This document shows positions 12,501 to 27,500 of a stretch of DNA of 64,000 nt, piece by piece. Origin of the DNA: Carettochelys insculpta (taxonomy: Eukaryota > Chordata > Testudines > Carettochelyidae); the NCBI RefSeq assembly GCF_033958435.1, contig NC_134152.1, positions 22,480,001 to 22,544,000 on the forward strand, written 5' to 3'. The notes under the pieces were generated by a model. The model saw only the letters and a program-made list of their open reading frames with translations. It was not told where the DNA came from and did not search any database. The position numbers and the translations under genes are program-made. Position 1 is the stretch's first letter. Every line of letters starts with the position of its first letter.

Positions 12501-15500
12501 GGGTGGTTTTCAGCAAGCTCCCAGCTGCATGGGGGAGGAGGAGTGGGGCTGAGCTCCCATCTCATGTGCCAATGAAAACTGGCTTGCATGCTGCTCTTGG
12601 CATCCATACCAGGGGCTGCTGACTGCTGAGCTAGACAATATTGACCTCCTGTAGTTCAGCAAAGTCTCTCACCTGCAACTGGTCAGGTCTCAAGGGTGCC
12701 AGATGAGGGACATTCAACCTGTACTCACATGGATAATTCTCAGGGGATTGTTCATGAGAAACTACTTGCAAATATAAGAGGTTCAGAAACTGGCTGTATC
12801 TGGGAATTATTAAGTGACCCTAAGTGAAGTAAATCCTCTCATTCAGCTTTTACACACTGGTCCCTGAGAAGTATCAGAGGGGTAGACGAGTTAGTCTGCA
12901 TCTTCAAAAACAACAAGAAGTCCTGTGGCACCTTATAGACTAGCAGGTATTTTGGAGCAGAAGCTTTTGTGGGCAAAGACTTGCTTCATCATATGGGTGA
13001 GAGGAATCCACAGTTTTAGTATACCTCGAAGAAGGCCAATCGTGTAAGAAGATCTGACACATAGCTGCCCAAGGGTTTCAGCGAAGGATAGGATTTGGCT
13101 GCCCACATGGGTGGTACTTTGCCTCCAAGCATGCTGCTGAAAACATCCTCAAGTTCAGACGACATCAACACTTGGCCTTTGATAGCTTTGCCTAAATTGA
13201 CAAGACTGCTCCGAACAACTTCTGTAAGCCTGTAAGTAAAGGGGAGATTGTCGTTTCATTATTCACTAACCTCTGGTCCAAAGCCCATTTAAATCAGTGG
13301 ACTGACTGCTATTGACTGAAAGCCCTGAAGAGTATTGAGAAATTTCTCCCTGTATCTGTAAATACCAAAACCATTTTTTGGTTATTTTGTAACTTCCAGT
13401 AAAAACTTCCAATAGACCATGGAAATTAATTAGCCATAGCTTTAAACTTTAGAAACAAGTTGAAATATTGTCCTTTGCTGAGAATATAGGGACTGAATGA
13501 CTCAAAGGACTCCTAATAGGATATATAATCTTTCACCTCATCATCATTAGTTCACATCTGGGCCATGTTAGCAGCGACTAAAAATTATTACTATCAGATA
13601 ACTGACCATCAGCGTACAGGAAGTCGTTTGCTGCAGCTTTCAAGTAGTTTGGGTGCACACTCACCAGAGCAGCATCTGCTCTCAAAGAGCTTTTCAAAAA
13701 GGAATGTATTGTAAAATGCTTGCAGTTGTCTAATGCTTGCAATCTGCTGCTGATTGTGAGCACAAACATATTGGCCCCTTTCAGCTTTTGTAAAGTCAAA
13801 GAAAACAGGCTGCCCCACCTGTTGAATCTGATAAGTTCTTGCCTAAGAACTGTATTCATGGATTCCTCATAAAGCACTGGGTATTTATTCATTACTGCTT
13901 CCAGGTTAAAGTCATCTGGTAATTTGGACAGGATGTCCCGGGCCAAATCTTCAACAGTTTGCTGAAATCAAGAATGTGCAAAGAATAGAGAATTTTTTCA
14001 AATGGCTGTCTTTCTTCTTGTTGCCTTTTACAAAACAGATTTCCTCCAATATTGCTCTTTTACGTGCTTTTGCTTCACTGGATATAGCTATTATTCATCA
14101 CACACAAAGGCCCTGTCCCCCCACTAGTAGGGAGCTCTGAGCTAGCCTGATTGATCTGAGGACAATCCACACAGAGCAGAGGAAGGCGTGAAAGGGGCTC
14201 CCCAGATCTTCCAGGATCACAGCCTGTGGAGCTGCAGAATGGGGTTGGATGCAGATGAAATGACTCATCTGCAAGAGGGTTTTCTGTGCATTCCAGCCCC
14301 TGTGCTTTCACCACCAGAGTCATCCAAGCTACCGCAGTCTTGACACTGCAGCGACTCCTGTGGAGAAGGTGAAGGGAAGCACAGCTGACAATCTGTGCCC
14401 TAACAGTTAAGCACCTTGGGGATAAGCTGTGTGTATGTGTTGAGGGAGATGCAGGGACGGGAAAAGCCTGCTCTGGTGCCTTGATTTCTGGGGTAAGGAC
14501 AACTTTGAACTAATGGGTCTATCTCGTCTGATTGACTGTCCTTGAGATCACTTCCCAGAACTCTGGATTCAGTACCCATGGTAAGATGAAGCAACGATCC
14601 TCCTGGCTCCTGATGAAGGAGATTTAAGTGGTGCTGCATGGGTGAGGGGCCAGGTTAGGGAACAAAACTCTAGCATCAGGATTTGCTCCATGACATTAAA
14701 TTGTGTATTTTGAATCTGCCATTGAATCTGAATCCAGGGACTTAATCAATTCTGTGTTTCGATTATCATGGTCAATGTTGCAATGCAGTGATGATCTAAA
14801 AGCCCGAATCAGTAATTACTGTTCAAATATGTAGATTACAGGGAAAAAAACATTTATGCAAGCCTCCATTTATTTGACTAGGTTTCGTTCTCCTTAACCA
14901 AATGGGATTGTATGGCATTAACCCATCAGACTGGGACATCTCCAGCATTGCTTTGTGGGCATGCTCAACCGTGATTAATAAATCCTTTCAATCTGGTCTC
15001 TTTAAAGGCAGACCACTCTCTGTTGTTAGTGGGCCCTTTGCCCATTAAGTAAGTTGATTGCATCTACAAGGAGTCACTCAAGCCCACTCCCTGACAAGTA
15101 GTCATAGGCAGGATATATTGACTCCTCAAAGCCACAAAGGATGATGCACTACGAATGCCTTCCAAAGACGCTTCCTTGACAAGGGTTCTTTGGTTCCCCA
15201 CTCCCCATTACCTGTGGGGATTTGCCACCTCCACCCGCTTGTCTAGGCAGAGTCAATAAAACACCATTGAAAAGCTGGTTGGTCTCCTGATTATCTTTAG
15301 TGATGTCTGCATTCTCATGAAGCCCGAACACTTCAGGGTGTGTTGTAATTGGTAAGCTTCGTAAGTAATCAATATACGACTGCAAAAAAAACGAAGTTAC
15401 AAAAAATGTGGATTTAATAATATACTTTTAGCAACCAGTATGGACAGCCCAGCTTTCACTGGAATGTAAGAGGAATGTAATACACAACTGGTGATGTTCA

Positions 15501-18500
15501 AACACATGTATCCTCAACTATAATATCATGGCTTTACATAATCCAAGCAGACAAATCCAAAAGCTTCAAAGATTTCAGAGACTAATTTAGGACCAGATCT
15601 TGCAGTCCTCATGTAAGTATTGAGTGTATCTAACTTTCTATACTAACTAATAAATTCCACACTCTTACTCAGATGATGCTGTTGAAATCAGGAACTAGAC
15701 CTGGGTGAACCATCCTGTCATGGTAAAAAGGACCTGTAGGACATATATAGCAGCTTCCCTGAATAGTTCCCTGGAGTCTGACCCTTCCCAGCTTTGCAGA
15801 ACCACAATGGTCGTGAAGTAGAAAACCTGCACAGATGTGGCACCATTTTCACTCCCAGAAAACAGAAGTTGTGTCAGAACATTGAGTGCCAGAACCAGAC
15901 TGGTGGGTCTCTAATTCTCTGCATACAGAGATATTTTCCAGCTCTCTTTATGATCTGCCAATTTTTAGTTTCCTGTACACAATAATGCACAGCCATATAC
16001 ACTGAGAATATCATCCTTAAAAGTTCACATATAAACAATGATTTATTAGAAGGAATTTCTGTCCTTTATTTCCCTACCTGGTACGGCCCATGTGGTGGTA
16101 TATAGTAATCATCCCCAGGTGAAAGTTTATACTTCTCCTGTTCTATATCCTTGTTATAGACAATGGAAAGAAGTGACAGGAGAAGACGCCTGTCTTTGTC
16201 GTCTGTTACTCTCCCACCATAGTTACACTCCCCTGGGAAATTCAACGACAAACAAGGCTGAAAGATTGAATGGTTATTTATAAAGACATAATAAAAATGG
16301 TTTACATTAAAGAATGCCACTGGTAAACTGAAAACCATGACAGGAACTAACTAACCCAGTGCTGTTCAAGCTGTGATCATTTGACCATAAATGTTGTGGA
16401 AGGCACTTCCAAACTGGGAAACTCCTTCCCACACAATGAAGAATCACGTCATGCCTTCCTGCTAAGTGAAATCCATCTTTGGGGCTCTTTTAACCATTTC
16501 ACTTTTTAGAGATTATCTGCCCTGCTAACTCCAAAAAGTAAGCATTTCTCTTATGCTCTATACAACTGCTTCCTGTCTTTGGTATAAACTCAACTCTGAC
16601 TATATAAGTGCACATGACAAAACTGCAGTGACATAAATAAGAGGACAGAAGCACTTTGCAGACAGACCTGGAGAAATTAGAGCAGTCAGAGCTGTAGAAG
16701 CAATGGAGAGAGATTTGGTTCTAAGAGAATAGAAACTTTTATAGCAGCGGAGAGAAAATAATAATAGCCTAGGGGGGACATAGTCAAGCAGCCTCAAATT
16801 TATTCTCTTATCTTCTCTCTTTTAATACTGCCCCAATATTATTTTTCACGTAACTAAATTCTCTATTCACTACAAAGAAGCATGAAGTCATATTCTGGAG
16901 GTTGGGAGGGCAAGTGTTCATGAGCTGAAGAATGAACAGTCTTTAGAGGACTTTGAATACCATGAAATATATCGTTTTACATGGCACAGTACATTCTGCA
17001 ACACTGTATAAGTTAGGGGGATGATCACGGTCCTTGGAAATCTCCAGGGGTACGTCATGCTCTGACACCTTGATCAGCCATGGTGATAAAGATGCCCCTG
17101 ATGCTTTTGTTTGACAAATGTTAAATAAAGCCTGGGAGTTTTTCTGGACCACCAATAACCTCTCTAGCTATGTAAACTACAACAGTAATCTAGTTACTTA
17201 AATATGGGGGTATAAGCTGCTTGGCTGTGAGTAGTGGAGCAGAAGAAAAAATAACTACATGGAATCAATCCCATTTCACAATGACCAGCACAGTAGTTAT
17301 GGTATTATCATTCACCACCTGAAGTTATTTGTGTAAATACTCACCAGTCTTAGTACATTGCAATGTGCAACAACTTCTTTACCTGTTAGATAGGTCAGTG
17401 CTTCAAATGGGATTTCTTCATACTCATTCAGAAACATCTGGATCTGACGCATACTGATTCTAAGATCAGATTCATTGAATTCATATGGAATATTCCAACC
17501 TGTTCAATTCAGAAGAGGTGTGGGATGCATTGGTATATTGCACAGATAACTCAATTTTGGAAATAATGATACTGTTAAGAAACTGTTATTGCAGAGTAAC
17601 TGTCTCCTTCTGCTAGACACCTACCCAGTGAAGCTTAGGCATTTGCCTGAGTGTTTACTGCCCAACGTGGAGATACTTATTTTTTAAAAAAACATTCTAT
17701 CCCAGTGTAATACTATATACTTACTTACTGCATTCCAAATAATTCAAGATGCGCCCAGAGGTCCTGACATTTTGACACTGCTCACAGCTGAACAGCTGTA
17801 TTCTAACAGATGTAAGGAACAAGTAACTGTATGGTGCTTTAGCTCATCTGAAATAAGCTGGATAGCAGGACCATGGGAATTCTGACTGATTTAAATTTTC
17901 AACCTTCTTCGTGACTGACTGAATTTGCACTTATTACTTTTTATCAATAAACTAATATCTTCCTTCTAACTGTCATGCATGTAAAAGGTACTGTGGTTGC
18001 TACTTAAGTTAGAAAAACAAGAATTACAACTTATCACACCAATAGTATCTAAGTCATGGAAGTTATTTCCAACCCTAACTGTAGGGAAATTATTGGGAGA
18101 TATTGTGGTGATCATTGTGTCATGCAAAACTACACCCACTCAGTCATCTAGAATAGATATATTTCTCTGTCAGACAAACAAATATAATTTTTCTTTATCA
18201 TCAGCTGCATGATAAACTGAGTGAGTAGATAGTGTGTACAGACTGATTAATTTGTATGGTAAGTTGACAATGCTGTGTTAAGCATATGCATACCAAGTTC
18301 ATATTTGAGTTAAGTAGGCAGAACCCCATGTAAATCAACCGAATATATAACAGGTGAGTTGGGTGCTAAATATTCTCAAAAATAGCACTTAATTCAACAT
18401 CACACTTGTTGGCCATGTAAGATTCATTTACAAGAAGAATTCTCGTATATGTTATGCTTTCAGAAATTTTCACTGTATGGCCAGTTAACTGCATCTAAAT

Positions 18501-21500
18501 AAATTTAAATGTTACAGTAAATGAATATGTGTCCTACCTCCGCTTGATAAAAAAGTAAAAAAAAATAATCTGAGCAAAATTCAATTTTTATTAATAAAAT
18601 GAAAATTTGAATAGCTATTTTTGACAAACAGGTATATAACTTTTATGCAGAAATGTAATATAACAACACGACCCCCACAGAAGTTTATGACTGAACATAA
18701 ATACTTTCTATATTTACTTTGCAAGCTCCCAGTAACTACAGTAGCTGTTATGCCTGAATAAGAATTTTAGGAGTCGACACTGTGTTTATTTATACAATCC
18801 AAAAATTCAAAAGAGCTTGTCAAGGTTGTTTCAGTATACTCTGTGGAATGCTGAAACACACATATTCCAAGCCATCATCAGATAACGTGACTATCCTCTT
18901 GTCATAGTGCTGGAGGTAAGGCTTCTGGGCTGGCATTCTGGGTACAAGATATTGCAAAACTGCTAAAGCTTTTAAGGAAATCTGCAAAATGATCCAAATC
19001 TTACCTAATGGGCCAAAATTTTTCCTTTCTTGGACCAAGGCATGGAAAAAGCAAAGGCCAAAGAGCAATTTTTGCCACATTTCTTGTTTTTGGCAACTGT
19101 TGAAGAATGCAGGATCAGACACGGGGTCATTGAGGTATGACCGTAGGAGGTTTGCTCTAACCCCTTTAGGAGGTTCATTGGTCATTTTGATTCCATTCTG
19201 GAGAATGCTGACAGGAAACTTTTCTGATGGATAACTAGTTAACCATAATCTGAACCAGTAAAGACAAAAACATATTTGATTACATATCCTCAATATTGAA
19301 CTGCATCAGTTTTAAACTTTATTAATATATGAATCAGTTGCAATCTAAACCTATTTTTAGAAGCAGATGTGGATGAGATAAAGTGAATACATAGAAAAGA
19401 TGGGGTCTTGATTACATATTGTGATATTCTCAATGCTCTCTAAATAATTCTCATGTAATAATTATTCATATAATCTTTTTATTCCTTTAAATTTATATGG
19501 GAAATACTCCCACCGAAAACAGAAGACGATTGAAGCTCCTACCTGAATTTTTCATGGGTATTCTCAGGCACTATTGTTTCTTCGCAGATTTTTTCCAAAG
19601 CAGGCATCCAACTGGTCGCAAGATGGCAGTTTTGCAACACTACCCAAGTTCCATCAATGATAGCCTGGCAGATCATTTTTGCTGCTATAGGACCCTGGCC
19701 TTGGCCAAGTGAAATAGTCTGAATGCTTGTTCCACCCATGCCAAGATCATCAGCAAATTTTAACAAACCTATAACAGCAAATTTAACACACATAAAATCT
19801 TTAAGTAAATAGATCCCTGTTGCTGATGTCATTTATATATACACTCACAAACACCATTAAAGGTACAAATGTCCATCTGCATTTTAGTCAATTGAAGAAA
19901 AGGTCAGACTAGTTTCAGATGGTGGTATGTGCCAGTCTCCCACACAGTTGCTATTTTTTACATGTAAATTATTCTCAGTTTAAAGCAGGAGTGGGGAACC
20001 TTTTTGAGTGGGGGTCCATAGGTTCTGGGGTGAGCCCAAAATGAGGTGCTCAGTGATGGGAGGGGACTGGCGGTGAGGGGTTCAAGATGTGGTGTCTGGG
20101 CTGGACAGGGGTGAAGCTGGGGTGGGGGACTGGGGCAGGACCCCCCCCCACCACCACCCGCTGTTCCCACAGCAGTGCGGGGACCAGGGCATTAAAACCG
20201 AACGCCCTAATCCCTCTGAGGAATAATAAGACTTGAGTTCCATCACCCTGTTTTCTAAGAAAAATGGCACTGGAGGTAGAGTGCAGTAGTGGGGGGTGCC
20301 GGAGTGAGCTGGGGTTGAGGTATCTGGGTGGAAGAAGATACAGAAGTGGGTTGTGGAGTCTGGAAGGGAGGTGCAGGAGTGGGCTGGGGGACAGGGTCTG
20401 GAAGGGGGTGCAGAAGCAGTGTGGGAGTGAAGGGTCTCGGTAGGAGAGAGGGAGGGTGTGTGAGGGAGGCTGAGGTAGGCATATAGGGTCTGGAAAGGGG
20501 TGCAGGAGTGGGATGGGGTGGGGCTCTGGCTGGGAGGGAGAATGCAGGAGGAGTTTGGGATACAGGACCTGGAAGGAAGGGGCAGGGGACGTGGGTGAGG
20601 GTGACTACTTGGTGCAGCAACAGGGGTGTGTGTGGGGGGAACACATGTCACTCTGCTTGGCTCTGCCTGCTGCAGGGAAGGCAGCCAGCAGCACTGCCTT
20701 CCCCACTCTCCCACTGGCTTCCCTGTGGCACACAGAGACACTCTCCCTTGCCTGGCAGAGCCCGCGGGCCGAATCAGGTCCTGTCTTGCCTGGATCCAGC
20801 CCATGAGGCTCAGGGCTCCTCTCTCCACCAACAATGAAAGCCGACCAGTGCTGACTATAGGTCCCCCTCTCCTGATTTTAAAAGTGGTGTAAAAGGGCCT
20901 TAATATAAATGCAATATGGATTGGAATCTGGATCTTGTTAAATCCCAGAAGATCCATTTGGAGGTTTATTCATTTCATCACCATTTTAATTATAATTTTT
21001 CTTCTCACTTCTTCCTGTTCTGGTGCATTTTTACAAGATAAACGGCATATGTCAGGACAAGACTATTTGGAATATGAAGTTACTAATACTACAATCAATT
21101 TACTGTACTACATAGATTGTTTAAACAAAGGATCCCAAGTTCAATCATGCAAAGTAATTCAATATAAAATCTTTTTGTTAACCTCACCTGCCATGGGATC
21201 AGCCCCTGGTGATAATACAAAAATCAAAGGTGCACAGCAATTGGAATCATTGTAACTTCCTGCCAGGTCAAAAGTGGGGGGCTCTATATAAATTCTTCCC
21301 ATATTTTCTGTGATGAAATCCTGTGTTGCTGGAATGATTTTATCAGGTCTTAAACACCGGAGGATGACCATACGATCTAGCCCTACTACTGTCTTCCACA
21401 CATCTGGGAATGCCTCTTCTTGGGGCTTTGCAGAGTCATAAACCATTTTCCACTTTGAAACATTCTCCCTCACGTGATCCATCAGTCCATGAAGGTTTTT

Positions 21501-24500
21501 TAGACTAGATGCACGTACAATCTCAGCCCATGATTTGTCAGTCAGCCAGTCTGGGGCTGGGTTGAGGTAAGGATTATCAAGAGCAACACCCCCTGTCAGT
21601 AGGAACCGCCAAACCTCATCATCTATTTTACTTTCACCTTTCATTATTCCTATAGTCAGGAGGAGAGAGAACAGCAGTTTATCCTTCTCAAACAGTGACC
21701 GGCAGACATTATTGTAGATGCTTACTGTGAAATGTTCAATTATATTTTCAATTCTCTCCTTTAGATCATCACTCTTTTTGCTATTAGCGATGGATTGAAT
21801 GTACAAGTTAATGAACCAAGTTAATGAATATTGGTACATCGGTTCAATGTTAGCCAGATCAGAAATGCAGAAGAATACAGTTGCTGAATGAACAGCTACT
21901 GGCTTGTAACCCATTCGAGTAGCATCTATTTGCATTTCAGTTACAGAGGCAATTTCCTGTTTCTCAGAGATTTCTTCAGATAGCTCTTTGGATGAAGATA
22001 AAATCTTAATTGCTGTTTCATCTTCTAAAATGTTTCCTTCTGACTTGGAAAGAACTTCAAGGATTTTGTCTTCTATCTCTTTCAGCTGTTTCTTGTTGTC
22101 TGCACTTTCTATGATCAGTTTGTTTTTCTTTTCTTCCAGCTCAGGCTTTTCCTTTGCAGCTACGATTCCAAGAAGTTGGTCCTGAAGACCAAGTGGCGTG
22201 ATCATGAAGTTGAGTAGACAAACTTTCACAGCCACTTCAGGAAAATAATGAGGATTTCTTAAACGAGTTGTCATGTAGAACCTGAAGTCTCTTGAGTATT
22301 CAATTATATTTTCACCTAACCTCATATATTCCACACCCTGTTGCTTGAATGTTAGCTTTAGCAATATAGGCTCAATGAAAGCATCTAGATCTTCACTGAT
22401 ATTTTCAAGCAAGACTGGTGTTCCAAACTGAATAGCATTTTCCAGTGTCCTCACATAATTCATATCAGACAGTTTGATAACTGAAAGCTTGTTAGATTTC
22501 TCCATATTTTTTACCCACTTGTTGGCTTGCCTTTGAGGATCAATCATTAAAGCCCATCTTCTAGAATTAGAAACAATGATACCATTATCAATAGAAAATG
22601 AATCAATTGGCAATCCAGCAATCTGCCAGGCACGGATTTTGACAGGATCCCCTAAAGTGTTACTGAGACTAAAATCATTCGAGCATGGTATATGTTTCTC
22701 CTTGCACAGGACCTGCCATTGCTGTTGGCACTCAAGACGATAGTCTACAGTAAAGGCTCCCAAATAAGCCACTGTTCCTGAAGACAACAAAACATCGCCA
22801 GTAAGATCTGTGTATCGGATTCCCAACAGTCGTGCAGCTTCTGTCCACCGGTCTTTCTCTCCTCCAAGTCCACTAATCAGCTTTTCAGCCCTTATCAGCT
22901 TTTGTGAACAGATTTCAATGTTGTTTTCTAATTCTTTCTTCCGGTTATTCATGCTTTCAAACTCGTCATTCAAAGCTTGGAGACGGTCCATTACATCCTT
23001 AAGTTCCGCACGCTTTTTGTTGAGCTTTTTCATTTGAATTTCAAGTAAACCTTCAGCCTCCCTAAGACGCTCACGTTTTGGAGCAACCACTTTAGCTACG
23101 CGGTCATACACCTCCATGGCTCTCACCCACTTGCATAAGCCTTCACACGCTGATGACACGTTTTTTATGACAGCCGGCTGAAAATCTGGATGTTCAATAA
23201 ACCTCTCTCTGATCCTCTTCATTATAGCAGGAGGAATATTATCTTTGTCATATGTCTTTAAGCTGTCAAGGAATTTCAGATCTCCTAGAAGCTTTCTTGA
23301 GATTCCCCAGTAGTCCTCTATCATTTTACCTGTATTGCACATAAATCAAATCTGGCTTAAATTATAGGTATTCAAAATCAAAATACTTTAATGTCAATAT
23401 GAAAAAAATAATACTAATTGCAAATGCAGTTAACAAATTTTAGAAACATGCTTACATATAAAAATTCAAACAAGGACACTAAGCATCATTAATCTGTGTC
23501 AAACTGAAATTTAGTAGGCATGGTCATTAATGATACAGTAATTTTAATCTGCCACAGGCAAAGGGAGAGAAAGCAAACAGTTATAAAAGTTGTCTTTTAT
23601 TAAATAAATTCTATTCTGAGCATTTCCTTCCTATTTAACATAATCAAAACAATATGTATAACTATTAATTCCAAATTATTCAGGATAAATCGTGGATGCA
23701 CTAGGTAGAGGTGAATGTGGCAAAAGTAACCATTTCTCCTTTTCCATCCAGTATACTTATGTGTGACCTAATACTAACCCTAGTAATCCCCATGTGCATA
23801 AGGGTGGCTAGCATGACTAATGATGCTCCACAGGTCCAAAGGGAGTGGTTATGTAGGAGTATGGCCTAGCCAGGATTTTGCTTCCCCTACATGCTAGTTA
23901 ATATTTGGCAGGTGGTGCTAGTGGGGCTCATGCAAGTATAAGCTGTAATAGTGCAGCATGCACCACCAGAACTCTCTGAGGGCTTGCCTACACTAGAGAC
24001 AGTGGATTGAAGCTGCAGCGGCCGATTTATCACGTCTGCTTAGTTTCGACTTTGGAATACTTGCTCTCCTGTCCATTGTGGTACGCCACCAGGACGAGAA
24101 GACTATCTGGAGCTGAAGGACAAGCAGTTCCCACCAACCTTACCATGTGGAAGACATCGCAGTAAGCACATTAACTTGAGCTACGCTATTGCAGTAGCTG
24201 AAGTAGCATAGGTTAGATCAAGCGTGCAGGGGTGGATTTAGTGTAGACCTGGCCTAAGGCATCCCTCCTGCATCTGCAAATCTCAGCTCAGCATGAAAGT
24301 AAAGCAGAATAAATGACTACGTCCCAGCTCAGACACACATATAACATCATCCCTAAGCTTTCAAAATAGTATCATTACCACTGCCACTTGGATCAGGCTT
24401 TCTCTCTGGTTTCATTCCTTTCATTACACAGATACTCTCCATGACAAGCTTGACAGGGCCTGGTGGATTCTGCATGGCTTTGACAAGTGAGATGTCTGAG

Positions 24501-27500
24501 GGGTTCAGGGTATCGAGAGCTGCAAGTGCAGCTTCTAGAGCTGGCATGGCCTCTGCAAGGTCCCCTTCACAGTCTTCCTGAAAATACATTGAACAGAATG
24601 CTTTAACCCTTTGAGTAGCACAGTCAATGGGACTGCCCTAAGTGGAGATATGCTAATGAGGCATTACTGAACCTTTTGCAGTTATAACTAGATGGTGAAA
24701 TACACATAGCATTGTATGTTTCAAGCAGAAGTAACTATTTTAATAATTGATCCTGACAGTTTAATGCATTACTCTCCACACAGTCATTTCAACTGCTTCT
24801 CTCAAACCCATGTTCCATTTTACAGTTGAAGGCTGTAGGGATAATTCCATTTTATCATTTAAACATCTTCAAAATACTCCTGCTGATTTGGTGTAGGTAT
24901 TGAGAAACAGGTGGTAGGAGGGTGGGACGAAAGTGACAGATTCAAGGGACACCAGAATCATGCTGAGCAGCTCATTTCTTTTACCATGGGCATGTTACTC
25001 TTTGAGCAGAATGCAACATAATGCAATAACTTCAGTGGTAACCCCAGACCCAGCAGCTGTATATGTTTTGCATCATTGTAATAGTGATTCTATAAAAGTG
25101 CTGGGGATTTTCACAGTCTTTCCTGGAGGTCTCTATGCTTGCTTCATCTGTTCATGGAGATATTCTCTCTGAAGATGCTTGGTCCTGGCTCATGACTGGG
25201 CTTCTGGGTCAGTATCACAATAAAAATAATACTAATGTTTTCATGACCATCTCATTCCTCAGTAGTATGGATACAGGGTTCTGGGTTAATGATTTGCAAC
25301 TCCTGGCCTAAATACAAGAACATCACATAAAGGCATTACAGGAGAAACAGCTTCCCACAGTGTGATGAGATACAAAGCTGAGACACTTCATCTCCTAGGC
25401 TGTGTCTACACCCTCTTCCAAAAGCTGTCTTATCCCTCAAACATTCTGCCGACAGTAAGGCAACAGAATGCAGCACTTTTGTTGACAGCTGTAACCCACT
25501 CTTCATGAAGAATAAAGCCTCTGTAAACAGAGCTCTGGACAGAAAGCCAGCCTAGATATTCTGGTGGGGGAGGGAGGGCCTCTGTCAACAGAGAGGTCTT
25601 CTGGGGCACGAGGCAGCCCTGTCTGTTGTGCTTCCAGTTGTCTGTTTTGCTGATAGAGCAGCCGGGCAGTCCAGCTGCTCTCTGTTGGCAGAGTGGATCG
25701 CTCTTGTGATCTGCTTGGCAGTTTGACTGAGGTCTGTCAGAAGACATCTTCTGACAAAAACTTCTGTCAACCAATCCCTGTAATCTAGACATAGCCTAAC
25801 ATAACTCAAATAACATAACTAACATAACTAATATAACTTAACTAACATAACTAACATGAATAACTAACACAACTAATTTAACATAACTAACATAATTAAA
25901 CTATCATAACAATTAAACTAACATAACTTCATTAACATAACTAACATAGCTAAAATAAGCTAACATTTCTATCAATGTAATTTAAGTAACCTATCCTGAC
26001 TAAACTAACCTAACTTAACTAACATAACTAAATTAACATAACATACCTAAACTAACATAATATAACTAACATAACTAAACTAAGCACAATTTCCAGATAT
26101 GAAGAAGTGGGTCTGCCCCATGAAAGCTAATAAATTATTTTGTTAGTCTTTAAAATGCTACAAGACTGCTGGTTTGTTTTGTGTAGATACAGACTAACAG
26201 GGCTACTTCTCTGTGACTATAACTAAACTAATATAACATAACATAACTAACGTAACTCAACAGAACAGAACAGAACTTAACTAACACAACTTGGTTTGCT
26301 AGCCTCTGGAGCTATGTCTATATCATTTGCTATAGCTCCTGCCTGGGAATTGATTCCTCAACTGAACTGCTAGATTAAGTAGAAAGACAACTGTCGGCTG
26401 CCCTTCCTTAATGAAGGGACCTGAGCACTGACGTTACTCCCTGGACTGACTGCCAGCCCAAACGGTGCTATGTTCACTGCCATGCCTTGGTTGATGGTCC
26501 TGGACAAGGGAGGCTGATTATTGCCTGGACTGATTGCCAGCCAGTGCCCCATCTACTGTTGGCCGTGGGACAGACAGACTCCCTGTGGTTCAGTCCCAGC
26601 ATTGGACAGACTGAGCCCCCTGTACTGAGTCTCCTGGCCTGCCAGACAGGGAGAGACCCGTAAACCTCTCACAGGTATGTCTATACCACAATTAAAACCC
26701 AGCATCTGTCCCACGGCGGACTCAGGCTATTTAATGACAGTGTAGTTGTGTGGTAGGGTGCATCCTGGGCTCTATCCTCCTCTGAGGTGGGAGAATCCTG
26801 CAGCCTGAGTCCAAACGTCTACACCCAATTAAACAGCCTCCTACTGCAACCCCCGTGAGTCTGAGGCTATGTCTGAGCTATGAGATAAATTCAAATTTAA
26901 GGCAGTTAGCTCAATTGTACCAAGTGGCTGTCTTCACTGTCAATGCCATTAGCTCGATTTAGGAAGCACTAGTATTGATATCATAACATCATCGAAAGTG
27001 GCTGGGTGTAGCATCAAGTTCTCATTTAAAAGTTTGAATAAACACCAGTATGGAAGAGCCAAATCTTAAAATCAAATTTATTAGCCTCCAGAAGTGTCCT
27101 GTATGTATCCCACAAAGCTATGTGGTTACCTGCCATGTATGGCCACTCTCACCTCCGCTGTTCTCCAGGTGCACAGGAATTAGGTCCTGGGAAGCCCACA
27201 AATTTATTAGAAGTTGAATTTATCTCGTAGCGTAGACGTAGCCTCAGTCAGAGGGCATGGGTGTCTAACTGCAGTGTAGATGTAGTCAGGAGAGTAAGGG
27301 TGAAATCCTATGGTCTACAGAAAGCCTTGTGTTTTTGAGCTACTTCAATCCCAGTGCCTGGGAAATAAGGGCTGCGAAGGTACTCCTATAGGCTGTAGCA
27401 GTCAGAAACACTAGCACAGTGTAAGGAGTGGAGCTTTGGATTGAATCACATAGTAACATGGCATAGTAAGGTGTCCACAGACTGCAAATACCGTAAGACC

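Noticed and set aside
20082..20957. 291-codon minus-strand open frame
   Set aside because: It is Pro/Ser/His-rich, spans the G-rich repeats of the hAT element at 19986-20874 and its flank, and has no domain-like pattern or splice context.
25797..26290. CRISPR-like or satellite array of biological function
   Set aside because: The units are degenerate pentanucleotides without spacers; this is simple-sequence repeat in a vertebrate intron.
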